From NCBI RefSeq assembly GCF_900102875.1, contig NZ_FNGH01000008.1, positions 174,788-234,697 of the forward strand: DNA of 59,910 bases, read 5' to 3'. Source of the DNA: Franzmannia pantelleriensis (GTDB lineage: Bacteria; Pseudomonadota; Gammaproteobacteria; Pseudomonadales; Halomonadaceae). Below, in pieces: positions 7,933 through 15,127 of the stretch (positions within the stretch are counted from its first letter, which is position 1; every line of letters starts with the position of its first letter). The notes under the pieces are model-generated. The model made no database searches, was not told where the DNA came from, and saw only the letters and a list, made by a program, of their open reading frames with translations. A program made the position numbers and the translations under genes.

Positions 7933-8889
7933 ATGCCGATTACCGACCACGTCGGCTGGATCGCCGTCGATTGGGGCTCCAGCAACCTGCGCGCCTGGGC
8001 CGTTACCGCCGCCGGCCGCGTGCTGGCTCATGGAGGCAGTGAGCGGGGCATGCTGTCGCTCGCCTCTAGCGACTACGAAACGGCACTGCTCGAGGTGGTG
8101 GGCAACTGGCTGCCCGCCTCCAGGCGAACGCCGGTGCTGGTATGCGGCATGGCGGGGGCCCGCCAGGGCTGGCGTGAGGCTGCCTATCTGCCGCTGCCGG
8201 CGCGGCTGGACGACCTGGCCCGCGGGGCGGTGTGCCCGCCAGTCAACGATGCGCGCCCGGCGGTGCGGCTACTGCCGGGACTCTGCCAGAGCGCTGCGGG
8301 GGCGTTCGATGTGATGCGCGGCGAGGAGACCCAACTGGCCGGCCTGGTAGCCGACGATAGGCGCTTCTCGGGTCTGGTCTGCCTGCCGGGTACCCACGCC
8401 AAGTGGGCGCGACTCGAGCAGGGGGCGGTGACCCGGTTCACCACCTGCCTTACCGGTGAGCTGTATGGCCTGCTGGCCCGCCAGTCGGTGCTCAAGCACT
8501 CCATCGGTGCGGACGACCTCGCCGCCCCCGGCGATCGCGAGGCGTTCGTGTTCGCGGTACGCGACATCCACGCCAATCCGGGGCGCTATACCGCCCGCCT
8601 GTTTGGCCTGCGGGCCAGCGACCTGCTGGATGCCGGGCTGCCCGCCGGCGACGCGCGAAGTGCGCGCCTGGCGGCTCGCCTCTCGGGGCTCTGCGTGGGC
8701 CTGGAGCTGGCTGGAATGGGCGACGAACTGGCGGATAGTGGCCCCATCACCCTGGTGGGTAACGCAGCGCTGTGTACACGCTATGCGCTGGCGCTGGAGG
8801 CGCTCGGCCATGAGAGCCAACGCCTGGACGGCGACGCGGCGGTGCTGGCCGGGCTGGGCCTGGCGTATCAGGCGTTGCCTGCCTTGTGA
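7933..8889 (+). CDS. dgoK: 2-dehydro-3-deoxygalactonokinase
   Basis: ATP-dependent kinase that phosphorylates 2-keto-3-deoxygalactonate at C6, the second step of galactonate breakdown. 318 aa in the ASKHA fold: phosphate-1 motif IAVDWGSSNLRAW at the N-terminus, GEETQLAG and LPGTHAKWARLEQG in the middle, LVGNAALCTRYALALEALG near the end. The frame extends upstream over the dgoD stop with ATG 7918 and GTG 7921 as alternative starts. ATG 7933 is preferred because GGTGAG sits 7 nt ahead and the protein then begins close to the ATP-binding strand. Confidence 0.93.
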   Translation: MPITDHVGWIAVDWGSSNLRAWAVTAAGRVLAHGGSERGMLSLASSDYETALLEVVGNWLPASRRTPVLVCGMAGARQGWREAAYLPLPARLDDLARGAVCPPVNDARPAVRLLPGLCQSAAGAFDVMRGEETQLAGLVADDRRFSGLVCLPGTHAKWARLEQGAVTRFTTCLTGELYGLLARQSVLKHSIGADDLAAPGDREAFVFAVRDIHANPGRYTARLFGLRASDLLDAGLPAGDARSARLAARLSGLCVGLELAGMGDELADSGPITLVGNAALCTRYALALEALGHESQRLDGDAAVLAGLGLAYQALPAL

Positions 8890-8914
8890 TCCCCCTCTCG
8901 CTGGAGACTGTGCT

Positions 8915-9526
8915 ATGACGCTACCCCTGATCGGTATCCTGCGCGGCGTCACTCCCGACGCCGCAGTAGCCATAGGTGAGGCGGTGCTCGCCGCCGGTAT
9001 CACCACCCTCGAGGTGCCGCTCAACTCGCCGCAGCCCCTCGACAGTATCGCCCGGCTGCGTGAGGCGCTTGGCGAGCGCGCACTGGTCGGCGCGGGCACC
9101 GTGCTGAGTGCCGCTCAGGTGCGCGACGTGCATGCTGCCGGCGGCCAATTGGTGGTCTCGCCCAACTGCCGCACGGCGGTGATCGAGGCGACGCGTCGGC
9201 ACGACATGCACAGCTGGCCCGGGGTGGTGACGCCCAGCGAGGCCTTCGAGGCCCTCGACGCCGGCGCCAGCGGCCTCAAGCTGTTTCCCGCGGTGCAGGT
9301 CGGGATTGCCGGTATGCAAGCGCTGCGCGCGGTGCTGCCGGTCGGTACCCGGCTCTATGCGGTGGGCGGCATCGGTGCCGATAACTTCGTTGACTGGCGG
9401 GCCGCCGGCGTCGACGGCGCGGGGCTCGGCAGTGCACTCTACCGGCCCGGGCAAGAGGCGGGCCAGGTGGCCGAGCAGGCCCGCCGCCTGGTGACGGCGT
9501 GGCAGGCGGCGGAGCCAGCCCAATGA
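8915..9526 (+). CDS. dgoA: 2-dehydro-3-deoxy-6-phosphogalactonate aldolase
   Basis: Class I KDPG/KDPGal aldolase, 203 aa, cleaving the phosphorylated keto-acid to pyruvate and glyceraldehyde 3-phosphate. The Schiff-base lysine is Lys122 (GLKLFPA) and the proton-shuttling glutamate is Glu33 (LEVPLNSP, the DgoA form rather than the Eda form). ILRG, GAGTV and GGIGADNF are further family motifs. ATG 8915 has GGAG upstream; the frame is open far upstream only as a shadow of dgoK. The stop overlaps the next start (ATGA). Confidence 0.95.
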   Translation: MTLPLIGILRGVTPDAAVAIGEAVLAAGITTLEVPLNSPQPLDSIARLREALGERALVGAGTVLSAAQVRDVHAAGGQLVVSPNCRTAVIEATRRHDMHSWPGVVTPSEAFEALDAGASGLKLFPAVQVGIAGMQALRAVLPVGTRLYAVGGIGADNFVDWRAAGVDGAGLGSALYRPGQEAGQVAEQARRLVTAWQAAEPAQ

Positions 9527-10434
9527 GCGGGGCCGATGGAGGGCCGCAGGCCAGACTCGCCGTCGATTGTCGCTGCACGCTAGGTGAGGGGCCCCAGTGG
9601 CATGCCGAGGCGCAGCGGCTCTACTGGTGCGACATCCTCAACGGTCGGCTGCACTGGCTGGACCCTGTCAGCGGCGACGCGGGTACGCACGACGTCGGTC
9701 AGCTGCTATCGCTGGCAGCACCGCTGGCGACGGGTGGGCTGCTGTTGGTCGGTGAGCAGGGCTTGAGCCGCTTCGATCCGGCTTCTGGCGACGTCGCACG
9801 CTACTGCGATGTCGAAGCCGACAATCCGCGAACGCGCAGCAACGACGCCCGCGTCGACCGCCACGGCAGCCTGTGGTTCTCGACCATGGGCAAGGCCGCC
9901 GAGCCCGGCGCCGGCAGCCTCTATCGGCTGCATCGAGGGACGCTGTCGCGGCTACGCAGCAACCTGACCATCCCCAATGCGATCTGTTTCTCCCCCGATG
10001 GCGACTGGGCGTGGTTCACCGATACGCCGAGTGGTGTGGTGATGCGCTGGGCCCTCGACGCCGATGGCTGGCCGCTGGGGGAGCCCCAGGCCTGGGCCGA
10101 TTTCACCGGCGTTTCGGGCAATCCGGACGGTGCCGTGGTCGACGTCGAAGGTCATCTATGGCTGGCGCTGTGGGGAGCGGGGCAGGTGGTGCGGATAGCG
10201 CCGGACGGTCGCCTAGTCGCCAGGCTCCAGCTGCCAGTCTCGCAGCCCTCCTGCCCGGTCTTTGCCGGCCGCGATCTGGACACGCTCTACGTGACCACCG
10301 CTCGCGAGGGGCTCGCAGCCGACGCGCTGGCCGATCAGCCGCAGGCGGGAAGCCTGTTTGCGGTTCGCCCGGGGGTCAGGGGGCTCGCTGAGCCCGCGCT
10401 GCGGCTTGGGCAGGGGAGTGTTACCGGTGCCTAG
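9523..10434 (+). CDS. SMP-30/gluconolactonase family lactonase (probable galactonolactonase)
   Basis: 303-aa six-bladed beta-propeller of the SMP-30/gluconolaconase/LRE family. Metal-ligand positions are visible: Glu22 in CTLGEGPQW, Asn in LTIPNAICFSPDG and Asp in SGNPDGAVVD. It starts in an ATGA overlap with dgoA (ATG 9523), so it is the fourth enzyme of the cassette and most likely hydrolyses D-galactono-1,4-lactone to galactonate. Substrate is inferred from context. No galactose dehydrogenase or sugar-acid transporter is in the cassette. Confidence 0.88.
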   Translation: MSGADGGPQARLAVDCRCTLGEGPQWHAEAQRLYWCDILNGRLHWLDPVSGDAGTHDVGQLLSLAAPLATGGLLLVGEQGLSRFDPASGDVARYCDVEADNPRTRSNDARVDRHGSLWFSTMGKAAEPGAGSLYRLHRGTLSRLRSNLTIPNAICFSPDGDWAWFTDTPSGVVMRWALDADGWPLGEPQAWADFTGVSGNPDGAVVDVEGHLWLALWGAGQVVRIAPDGRLVARLQLPVSQPSCPVFAGRDLDTLYVTTAREGLAADALADQPQAGSLFAVRPGVRGLAEPALRLGQGSVTGA

Positions 10435-10594
10435 GCGCTGGTCTCAGCATGACACCTGGCGTTTTGCCGCCATCGCATCGGGGATTTTGGTGTTCGACTC
10501 GGAGTGGCCGCATCGGTTGGGGTAGAATGCGCCTTGGCTCGGCGCCAGCCATTGTCGCCAGCCAACCCGATTTCCCCTCAGGCCGTGAAGCGTC

Positions 10595-11983
10595 ATGAAC
10601 GACATCGTCGAAACCGATCAGGAAACCGCCGCGCTCAAGGTGCCGCCCCACTCGCTGGAAGCCGAACAGTCGGTGCTGGGCGGCTTGATGCTCGACAACC
10701 AGGCCTGGGACACCGTCTCCGAGCAGCTGGTGGGCGGTGACTTTTACCGCTACGAACACCGGCTGGTGTTCAACGCCATGCAGGGGCTGGCCGAAGGCGG
10801 GCACCCGCTGGACGTGGTAACCCTCTCCGAAGCACTCGAGAACCGTGACCAGTTGGAGACCGTCGGCGGGCTGGCCTATCTCGCCGAACTGGCCCGTAAT
10901 ACGCCTTCGGCCAGTAATATTCGCGCCTATGCCGATATCGTGCGCGAACGGGCCACGCTCAGAAAGCTGATCCAGGCCGCCAATCAGGTCGCCGAGAGCG
11001 CCTTCGCCCCCCAGGGGCGGCCCGCCGATGAACTGGTCAACGAGGCTGAGCGGCTGGTGTTCCAGATCAGCGAGGAGCGCCCCAAGAGCGGTGGCCCGAT
11101 CGGCATGAGCGACCTGCTGGCCAAGGCGGTAGATCGCATCGACGAGCTGTTCAACATGCAGGGCGAGATGAGCGGCCTGTCGACCGGCTTTCGCGATCTC
11201 GACGACATGACCTCGGGCCTGCAGCCCTCGGACCTGGTGATCATTGCCGGACGGCCCTCGATGGGCAAGACCACCTTCGCCATGAATCTGGTCGAACACG
11301 CGGTGATCTCCAGCGACAAGCCGGTGGTGGTGTTCTCGATGGAGATGCCCGCCGAATCGCTGATGCTGCGCATGCTGTCGTCGCTGGGGCGTATCGACCA
11401 GACCCGGGTGCGTACCGGCCAGCTCGAGGATGAGGACTGGCCGCGCCTGACCTCGGCGGTCAATCTGCTCAAGGACAAGCAGCTGTTCATCGACGACACT
11501 GCAGCGCTGTCACCCAACGAGATGCGCTCGCGGGTGCGGCGCATCGTCCGCGAGCACGGCAATATCGGCCTGATCATGATCGACTATCTGCAGCTGATGC
11601 AGATCCCTGGCTTCTCCGAGAACCGCACCGGCGAGATCTCCGAGATCTCACGCTCGCTCAAGGGGCTGGCCAAGGAGTTCGGCTGTCCGGTGGTGTCGCT
11701 GTCGCAGCTCAACCGCTCGCTGGAGCAACGCCCCAACAAGCGCCCGGTGATGTCGGACCTGCGTGAGTCGGGGGCCATCGAGCAGGACGCCGATGTGATC
11801 GCCTTCGTCTACCGCGACGAGGTCTATAATCCAGATAATCCCGACAATCAGGGCCTTGCCGAGCTGATCATCGGCAAGCAGCGTAACGGTCCCATCGGCA
11901 CCGTGCATATGGCGTTCATCGGCAAGTACACGCGCTTCGAGGACCTGGCCCCGGACAGCTACGGCCAGCACTTCGGCGAATAG
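10595..11983 (+). CDS. dnaB: replicative DNA helicase DnaB
   Basis: Hexameric 5'-3' helicase at the replication fork, 462 aa. N-terminal primase-interacting domain (PPHSLEAEQSVLGGLMLDNQAWD), linker helix, and RecA-like C-terminal domain with Walker A GRPSMGKTTFAMN (about 219-231), Walker B LIMIDYLQLM and the DnaB motif SQLNRSLEQRPNKRPVMSDLRESGAIEQDAD (in segments). Normally found straight after rplI; here 4.7 kb of galactonate genes intervene. A TAGAAT box at 10523 may be part of its own promoter. No intein is present. Confidence 0.97.
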   Translation: MNDIVETDQETAALKVPPHSLEAEQSVLGGLMLDNQAWDTVSEQLVGGDFYRYEHRLVFNAMQGLAEGGHPLDVVTLSEALENRDQLETVGGLAYLAELARNTPSASNIRAYADIVRERATLRKLIQAANQVAESAFAPQGRPADELVNEAERLVFQISEERPKSGGPIGMSDLLAKAVDRIDELFNMQGEMSGLSTGFRDLDDMTSGLQPSDLVIIAGRPSMGKTTFAMNLVEHAVISSDKPVVVFSMEMPAESLMLRMLSSLGRIDQTRVRTGQLEDEDWPRLTSAVNLLKDKQLFIDDTAALSPNEMRSRVRRIVREHGNIGLIMIDYLQLMQIPGFSENRTGEISEISRSLKGLAKEFGCPVVSLSQLNRSLEQRPNKRPVMSDLRESGAIEQDADVIAFVYRDEVYNPDNPDNQGLAELIIGKQRNGPIGTVHMAFIGKYTRFEDLAPDSYGQHFGE

Positions 11984-11997
11984 CGAGGGTGGCGGCC

Positions 11998-12025
11998 TTG
12001 AGCCACGCCGCCCAGCCCGTATAAT
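11998..12025 (+). promoter_or_regulatory. near-consensus sigma70 promoter
   Basis: TTGAGC (11998-12003), a 16-nt spacer and a perfect TATAAT (12020-12025) immediately after dnaB. It would give a leader of about 28 nt with a CAGGAGG ribosome-binding site, so the small gene at 12060 is probably strongly expressed. Confidence 0.75.
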
Positions 12026-12059
12026 GCCGAGCCCCACGCAACCCGCAACAGGAGGCCTC

Positions 12060-12353
12060 ATGGCAGGCGGATTTCGACGCGGTAACCGCAAGCGCATTCC
12101 CAAACTGGAAGGGCGCGGCGAGCTTCAGGAGCTCGAGCGTGAAGGCCCATTCAAGGAGTGGCTGGGCATGCCCGACCTGTATCGCTACCGGCTGGTGGTC
12201 GACGGCGTAACCTACAGCTACCAGACCGAAGACGCCGAAGTACCGGTTAAGGTCGGCGACCGAGTCGTGTTCCGCTACAAGGAGACCAAGGCGGGCAACT
12301 GGGTCGATCGCAATTCGCTGGGCAAGGCCATCGACCCCTCGGACTATCAATAA
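12060..12353 (+). CDS. small hypothetical protein, 97 aa
   Basis: I do not recognise a named family. The protein is soluble. It has a basic start (MAGGFRRGNRKRIPKLEGRG), a charged helix (ELQELEREGPFKEWL), then alternating strands (YRYRLVVDGVTYSYQTED, VPVKVGDRVVFRYKETKAG) that look like a small beta-barrel or OB-like fold. It has its own strong promoter and CAGGAGG ribosome-binding site. Synonymous-position GC is like its neighbours, so it is a real gene; the function is unknown. Confidence 0.75.
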   Translation: MAGGFRRGNRKRIPKLEGRGELQELEREGPFKEWLGMPDLYRYRLVVDGVTYSYQTEDAEVPVKVGDRVVFRYKETKAGNWVDRNSLGKAIDPSDYQ

Positions 12354-12489
12354 ACGGGCTGCGCCTGGAACTTGACGACTTGGACAGGGTCACAGATCTG
12401 TCGTCGTAGGGACACGACGCTGTCATCTGGGGAAGCCATGCTGACCCTATTTCCCTCACGCTTCGTCGTCTTTTTCAGGAGCAATATCC

Positions 12490-12792
12490 ATGGAGTTCGA
12501 CCATCTCAAGGCGTTCGTCGCCGATCATGACAATTTCGAGATTCGCGTCATCAGTCACGCCGGTAGCCGCTACTACCAGCTCGAGCTGGAGGACGTCGAA
12601 GGTCAGCGGCATATGCTGTGCCGGCGTGGCAAGCCGGTGATGTTCCGAGCCCTCGATGATATCTACCTCGAGCTCAAACGCGCCGGCATCCATCGCGCCT
12701 ACCTGGTGCAGTACGTGGCCCACGACGAGATGATCGGACGTGATGCCCACTACAACGACCCGCTGTCATCGCGCATGCCGCTGGTGTTCTAG
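12490..12792 (+). CDS. DUF6482-like small protein
   Basis: 100-aa soluble protein beginning MEFDHLKAFVADHDNFEIRV, with alternating strands and a helix (LDDIYLELKRAGIHRAYLVQ). It resembles the DUF6482 family that I associate with Halomonas and related gammaproteobacteria; the assignment is from memory. AGGAG is 8 nt before ATG 12490. The 136-nt gap upstream shows no convincing promoter. It ends 13 nt before the end of a convergent gene. Function unknown. Confidence 0.7.
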   Translation: MEFDHLKAFVADHDNFEIRVISHAGSRYYQLELEDVEGQRHMLCRRGKPVMFRALDDIYLELKRAGIHRAYLVQYVAHDEMIGRDAHYNDPLSSRMPLVF

Positions 12793-12805
12793 CGCCGCGG
12801 CGAGC

Positions 12806-13207
12806 TCACTCTGTGCCCCCGCGGCGTGCCAGCCACCAGCGTCCCAGCCGTACCCGGCGACGCGCAAACCAGCGATATACCCCATCCAACCCGCCTGCCA
12901 GTCCCGGTAGGCAGCTGATCCACACCAGCCGGCGGTAGCCGAGCACCGCATACAGCGCGCGGCTGGCGTCCATGCCCACGTACCACTGGCCTGCCGCATC
13001 GCGCAGATGCAGTCGCCCCATCATCGCTTCGAAACTGCTGCCCATCGCCTCGGCGTTGAAATCGTCGGCCTGGATATCCACCAGCTGTACCCGATCGCGA
13101 CGTGGATGCCGTGCCAGCCACGCCACTTCGCGCTGACACAGCGGGCAGTGCCCATCGTGAAACAGCGTCACCGGTGAGCGAGCGGAGAGGGGGCGGTGCC
13201 GTGTCAT
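12806..13207 (-). CDS. DUF393 (DCC family) thiol-disulfide oxidoreductase-like protein
   Basis: 133-aa protein with the N-terminal DGHCPLC motif of the DCC/DUF393 family (Cys21, Cys24), a thioredoxin-like CxxC site, followed by amphipathic and basic segments. ATG 13207 overlaps the stop of the photolyase gene (TGATG), so the two form an operon; a TTG at 13210 is less likely. DUF393 proteins are often near photolyases, but I know of no established function. A redox role for the partner or its Fe-S cluster is only a guess. Confidence 0.85.
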   Translation of the reverse strand: MTRHRPLSARSPVTLFHDGHCPLCQREVAWLARHPRRDRVQLVDIQADDFNAEAMGSSFEAMMGRLHLRDAAGQWYVGMDASRALYAVLGYRRLVWISCLPGLAGGLDGVYRWFARRRVRLGRWWLARRGGTE

Positions 13208-14796
13208 CAAGGTATCTCCTGGTAGTAGCCATCGACATGTGCCTGGCGCTGATTGCCGCTGCCGTAGCCTTCCTCGCCATCGAGACGGGCCAGGAAGGCG
13301 TCGGCCTGCTGGCGAATGGCATCGCGCTTGGCATCATCCATGCGCCTTAGCGAGCCGTAGATCAGCGCCATGCGCGGGTTATCCGACAGGCTGTCGGCGT
13401 GGCGCTCGAGGAAGTGCCAGTAGAGGCTGTTGAGTGGGCAGGCGTGGGTGCCGGTGATCTGCTTGGGATCGTAGCGGCACTGACGGCAGTGGTCAGACAT
13501 GCGATCGATATACTTGCCCGAGGCGCAGTAGGGCTTGGATCCCATCAGACCGCCGTCGGCGTGCAGCACCATGCCCAGGGTATTGGGCAGTTCGACCCAC
13601 TCGCAGGCGTCGGCATAGACCGCCAGGTACCAGTCACATAGCGCCTCCGGCGCGACACCGCAGAGCAGCGCGAAATTGCCGGTCACCATCAGCCGCTGGA
13701 TATGGTGGGCGTAGGCGTTGTCGTGGGTCATTTCGATGGCGCGTTTGAGGCAGCGCAGGTCGGTATCGCCGCTCCAGTAGCTGCTCGGCAGCCCGCGCTG
13801 AGCGCCCAGGTGATTACCTGTCTTGTAGGCGGGCATCTGCGTCCAGTACAGCCCGCGCACATATTCGCGCCAGCCGAGGACCTGGCGGATAAAGCCCTCC
13901 ACGGCGTTGAGCGGGGCGCGCCCCTCGTAGTATTCCCGCTCGGCGCGCTGGCACACCTCCTGCGGCGTCAGCAGGCCGAGATTGAGCGCCGGCGCCAGCC
14001 GCGAGTGGAACAGCCATGGCTCGGCGTCGCTGATGGCGTCCTGAAAGCGGCCGAAGTCGGGCAACGCGTGATCGAGGAAGTGGCGAAGATCGGCCAGCGC
14101 CTGGCGGCGGGTCACCGGCCAGTTGAACCCCTCCAGGCTACCGAAATGGTCGGCAAAGTGCTCGGCCACCAGCGCCAGCACCTCCTGAGTGATGGCGTCG
14201 TGACGATGACGCGGGGGCTCCGGGGGGCTGGCGTTGGCGGCGAGGGGCTGACGATTGTCATGGTCGAAGTTCCACTGGCCGCCGGCCGGCTGGTCGGCTT
14301 CCATCAGCAGGCCGCTGCGGCGACGCTGCTGGCGGTAGAAGTGCTCCATGCGCAGCGTCTTGCGGCCCTCGGCCCAGGCGGCGAAGTCGTCGGGGGTGGT
14401 GAAGAAGCGGGTGTCCTCGTGCAGCTGCCAGGGCAGGGTGGCGTTGCGGCGTGCGCGCATCGCTTGCCATAGTCGCCATTCACCCGGACGCACCGCCTGT
14501 ATGCTATCGCAGTCGTAGCGTTCGGCCAGGCGCTCCGCCTCGGCGAGCAGCGACTGGGCGTTGTCGTCGTCGTCGAGCCGGCTGTAGTGCACCCGGAAGC
14601 CCCGGGCCCTCAGTGCCTCGGCGAAATGACGCATGGCCGCCAGTATCATGGCGATTTTCTGTGGGTGGTGCGGTACGTAGCGGCCCTCGTCCTCGACCTC
14701 GCACATCGCCACAACGGCGTTGGCGGGGGCGTCTTGCAGGATCGCGAGATCGAGGCTGAGCTGGTCGCCGAGCACTAGCAGCAATGGCTTGGACAT
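13207..14796 (-). CDS. Fe-S bacterial cryptochrome/photolyase (FeS-BCP, (6-4) photolyase type)
   Basis: 529-aa member of the deoxyribodipyrimidine photolyase-related family (PhrB of Agrobacterium, CryB of Rhodobacter), which binds FAD, a lumazine antenna and a [4Fe-4S] cluster and repairs (6-4) photoproducts. Cys349, Cys437, Cys440 and Cys453 have exactly the spacing of the known cluster ligands (88, 3 and 13 apart). Other marks are LLLVLGDQLSLD at the start, NAYAHHIQRLMVTGNF and LHADGGLMGSKPYCASGKYI. The start at 14796 has AGG upstream. It overlaps the DUF393 gene. Confidence 0.94.
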   Translation of the reverse strand: MSKPLLLVLGDQLSLDLAILQDAPANAVVAMCEVEDEGRYVPHHPQKIAMILAAMRHFAEALRARGFRVHYSRLDDDDNAQSLLAEAERLAERYDCDSIQAVRPGEWRLWQAMRARRNATLPWQLHEDTRFFTTPDDFAAWAEGRKTLRMEHFYRQQRRRSGLLMEADQPAGGQWNFDHDNRQPLAANASPPEPPRHRHDAITQEVLALVAEHFADHFGSLEGFNWPVTRRQALADLRHFLDHALPDFGRFQDAISDAEPWLFHSRLAPALNLGLLTPQEVCQRAEREYYEGRAPLNAVEGFIRQVLGWREYVRGLYWTQMPAYKTGNHLGAQRGLPSSYWSGDTDLRCLKRAIEMTHDNAYAHHIQRLMVTGNFALLCGVAPEALCDWYLAVYADACEWVELPNTLGMVLHADGGLMGSKPYCASGKYIDRMSDHCRQCRYDPKQITGTHACPLNSLYWHFLERHADSLSDNPRMALIYGSLRRMDDAKRDAIRQQADAFLARLDGEEGYGSGNQRQAHVDGYYQEIP

Positions 14797-14809
14797 AGGT
14801 TGACCTGAA

Positions 14810-14837
14810 GTTATACAAATAATGCTGATAGTATAAC
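14810..14837. promoter_or_regulatory. inverted-repeat operator, LitR-like, at the FeS-BCP promoter
   Basis: Perfect inverted repeat GTTATAC (14810-14816), 14 nt, GTATAAC (14831-14837). Written as TATACA-N12-AGTATA (14812-14835), it matches 11 of 12 fixed positions of the T(G/A)TACA-N12-TGTA(C/T)A motif that I recall for Pseudomonas LitR/PplR light regulators. On the gene strand it overlaps a TATACT -10 box (14835-14830) with only a poor -35 box. Regulator binding is inferred. Confidence 0.6.
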
Positions 14838-14926
14838 GTGATTCTCCCCGGCGACGAGTCGGATGCTAGAATCGCTCTACGACTTCGACCCAACCTAGGC
14901 CTACTGCGGCTGCCGACAAACAAGTC

Positions 14927-15086
14927 CTAGGTTTGTACGAAAAGTCGGCGAGCGATGGCCAGACAAGGCAAAAGACGGCGAAAACGGACCGGGCTCGCGC
15001 GCGAGTTTACGGGGTGTAAATGAGTACTTTGAGCCGAATTTTAACGCCGTATGGGCGAGCGCAGACAGTTTTCGTACAGAGCCTAG
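14927..15086. repeat. MITE-like long palindrome upstream of hemH
   Basis: Ends are inverted repeats: CTAGG-TTT-GTACGAAAA (14927-14943) and TTTTCGTAC-AGAG-CCTAG (15069-15086), with a perfect 9-bp core. The centre is another hairpin, TTTAC-GGGGT-GTAAA (15006-15020), so the 160-bp unit is one long imperfect palindrome without an ORF. CTAG at both tips may be a target duplication. The flanks carry related CCTAG...CTGCGG strings. Interpretation as a non-autonomous mobile element is inferred. Confidence 0.65.
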
Positions 15087-15127
15087 CCTGCGGTAGCGCG
15101 GCGACCCAATTAAAAGGATGCCTCTGC

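Noticed and set aside
10421-11299. 292-codon minus-strand frame over dnaB
   Set aside because: Antisense shadow of dnaB. The composition (His/Gln/Arg-rich, no motif) is typical of reverse-frame translations in GC-rich DNA.
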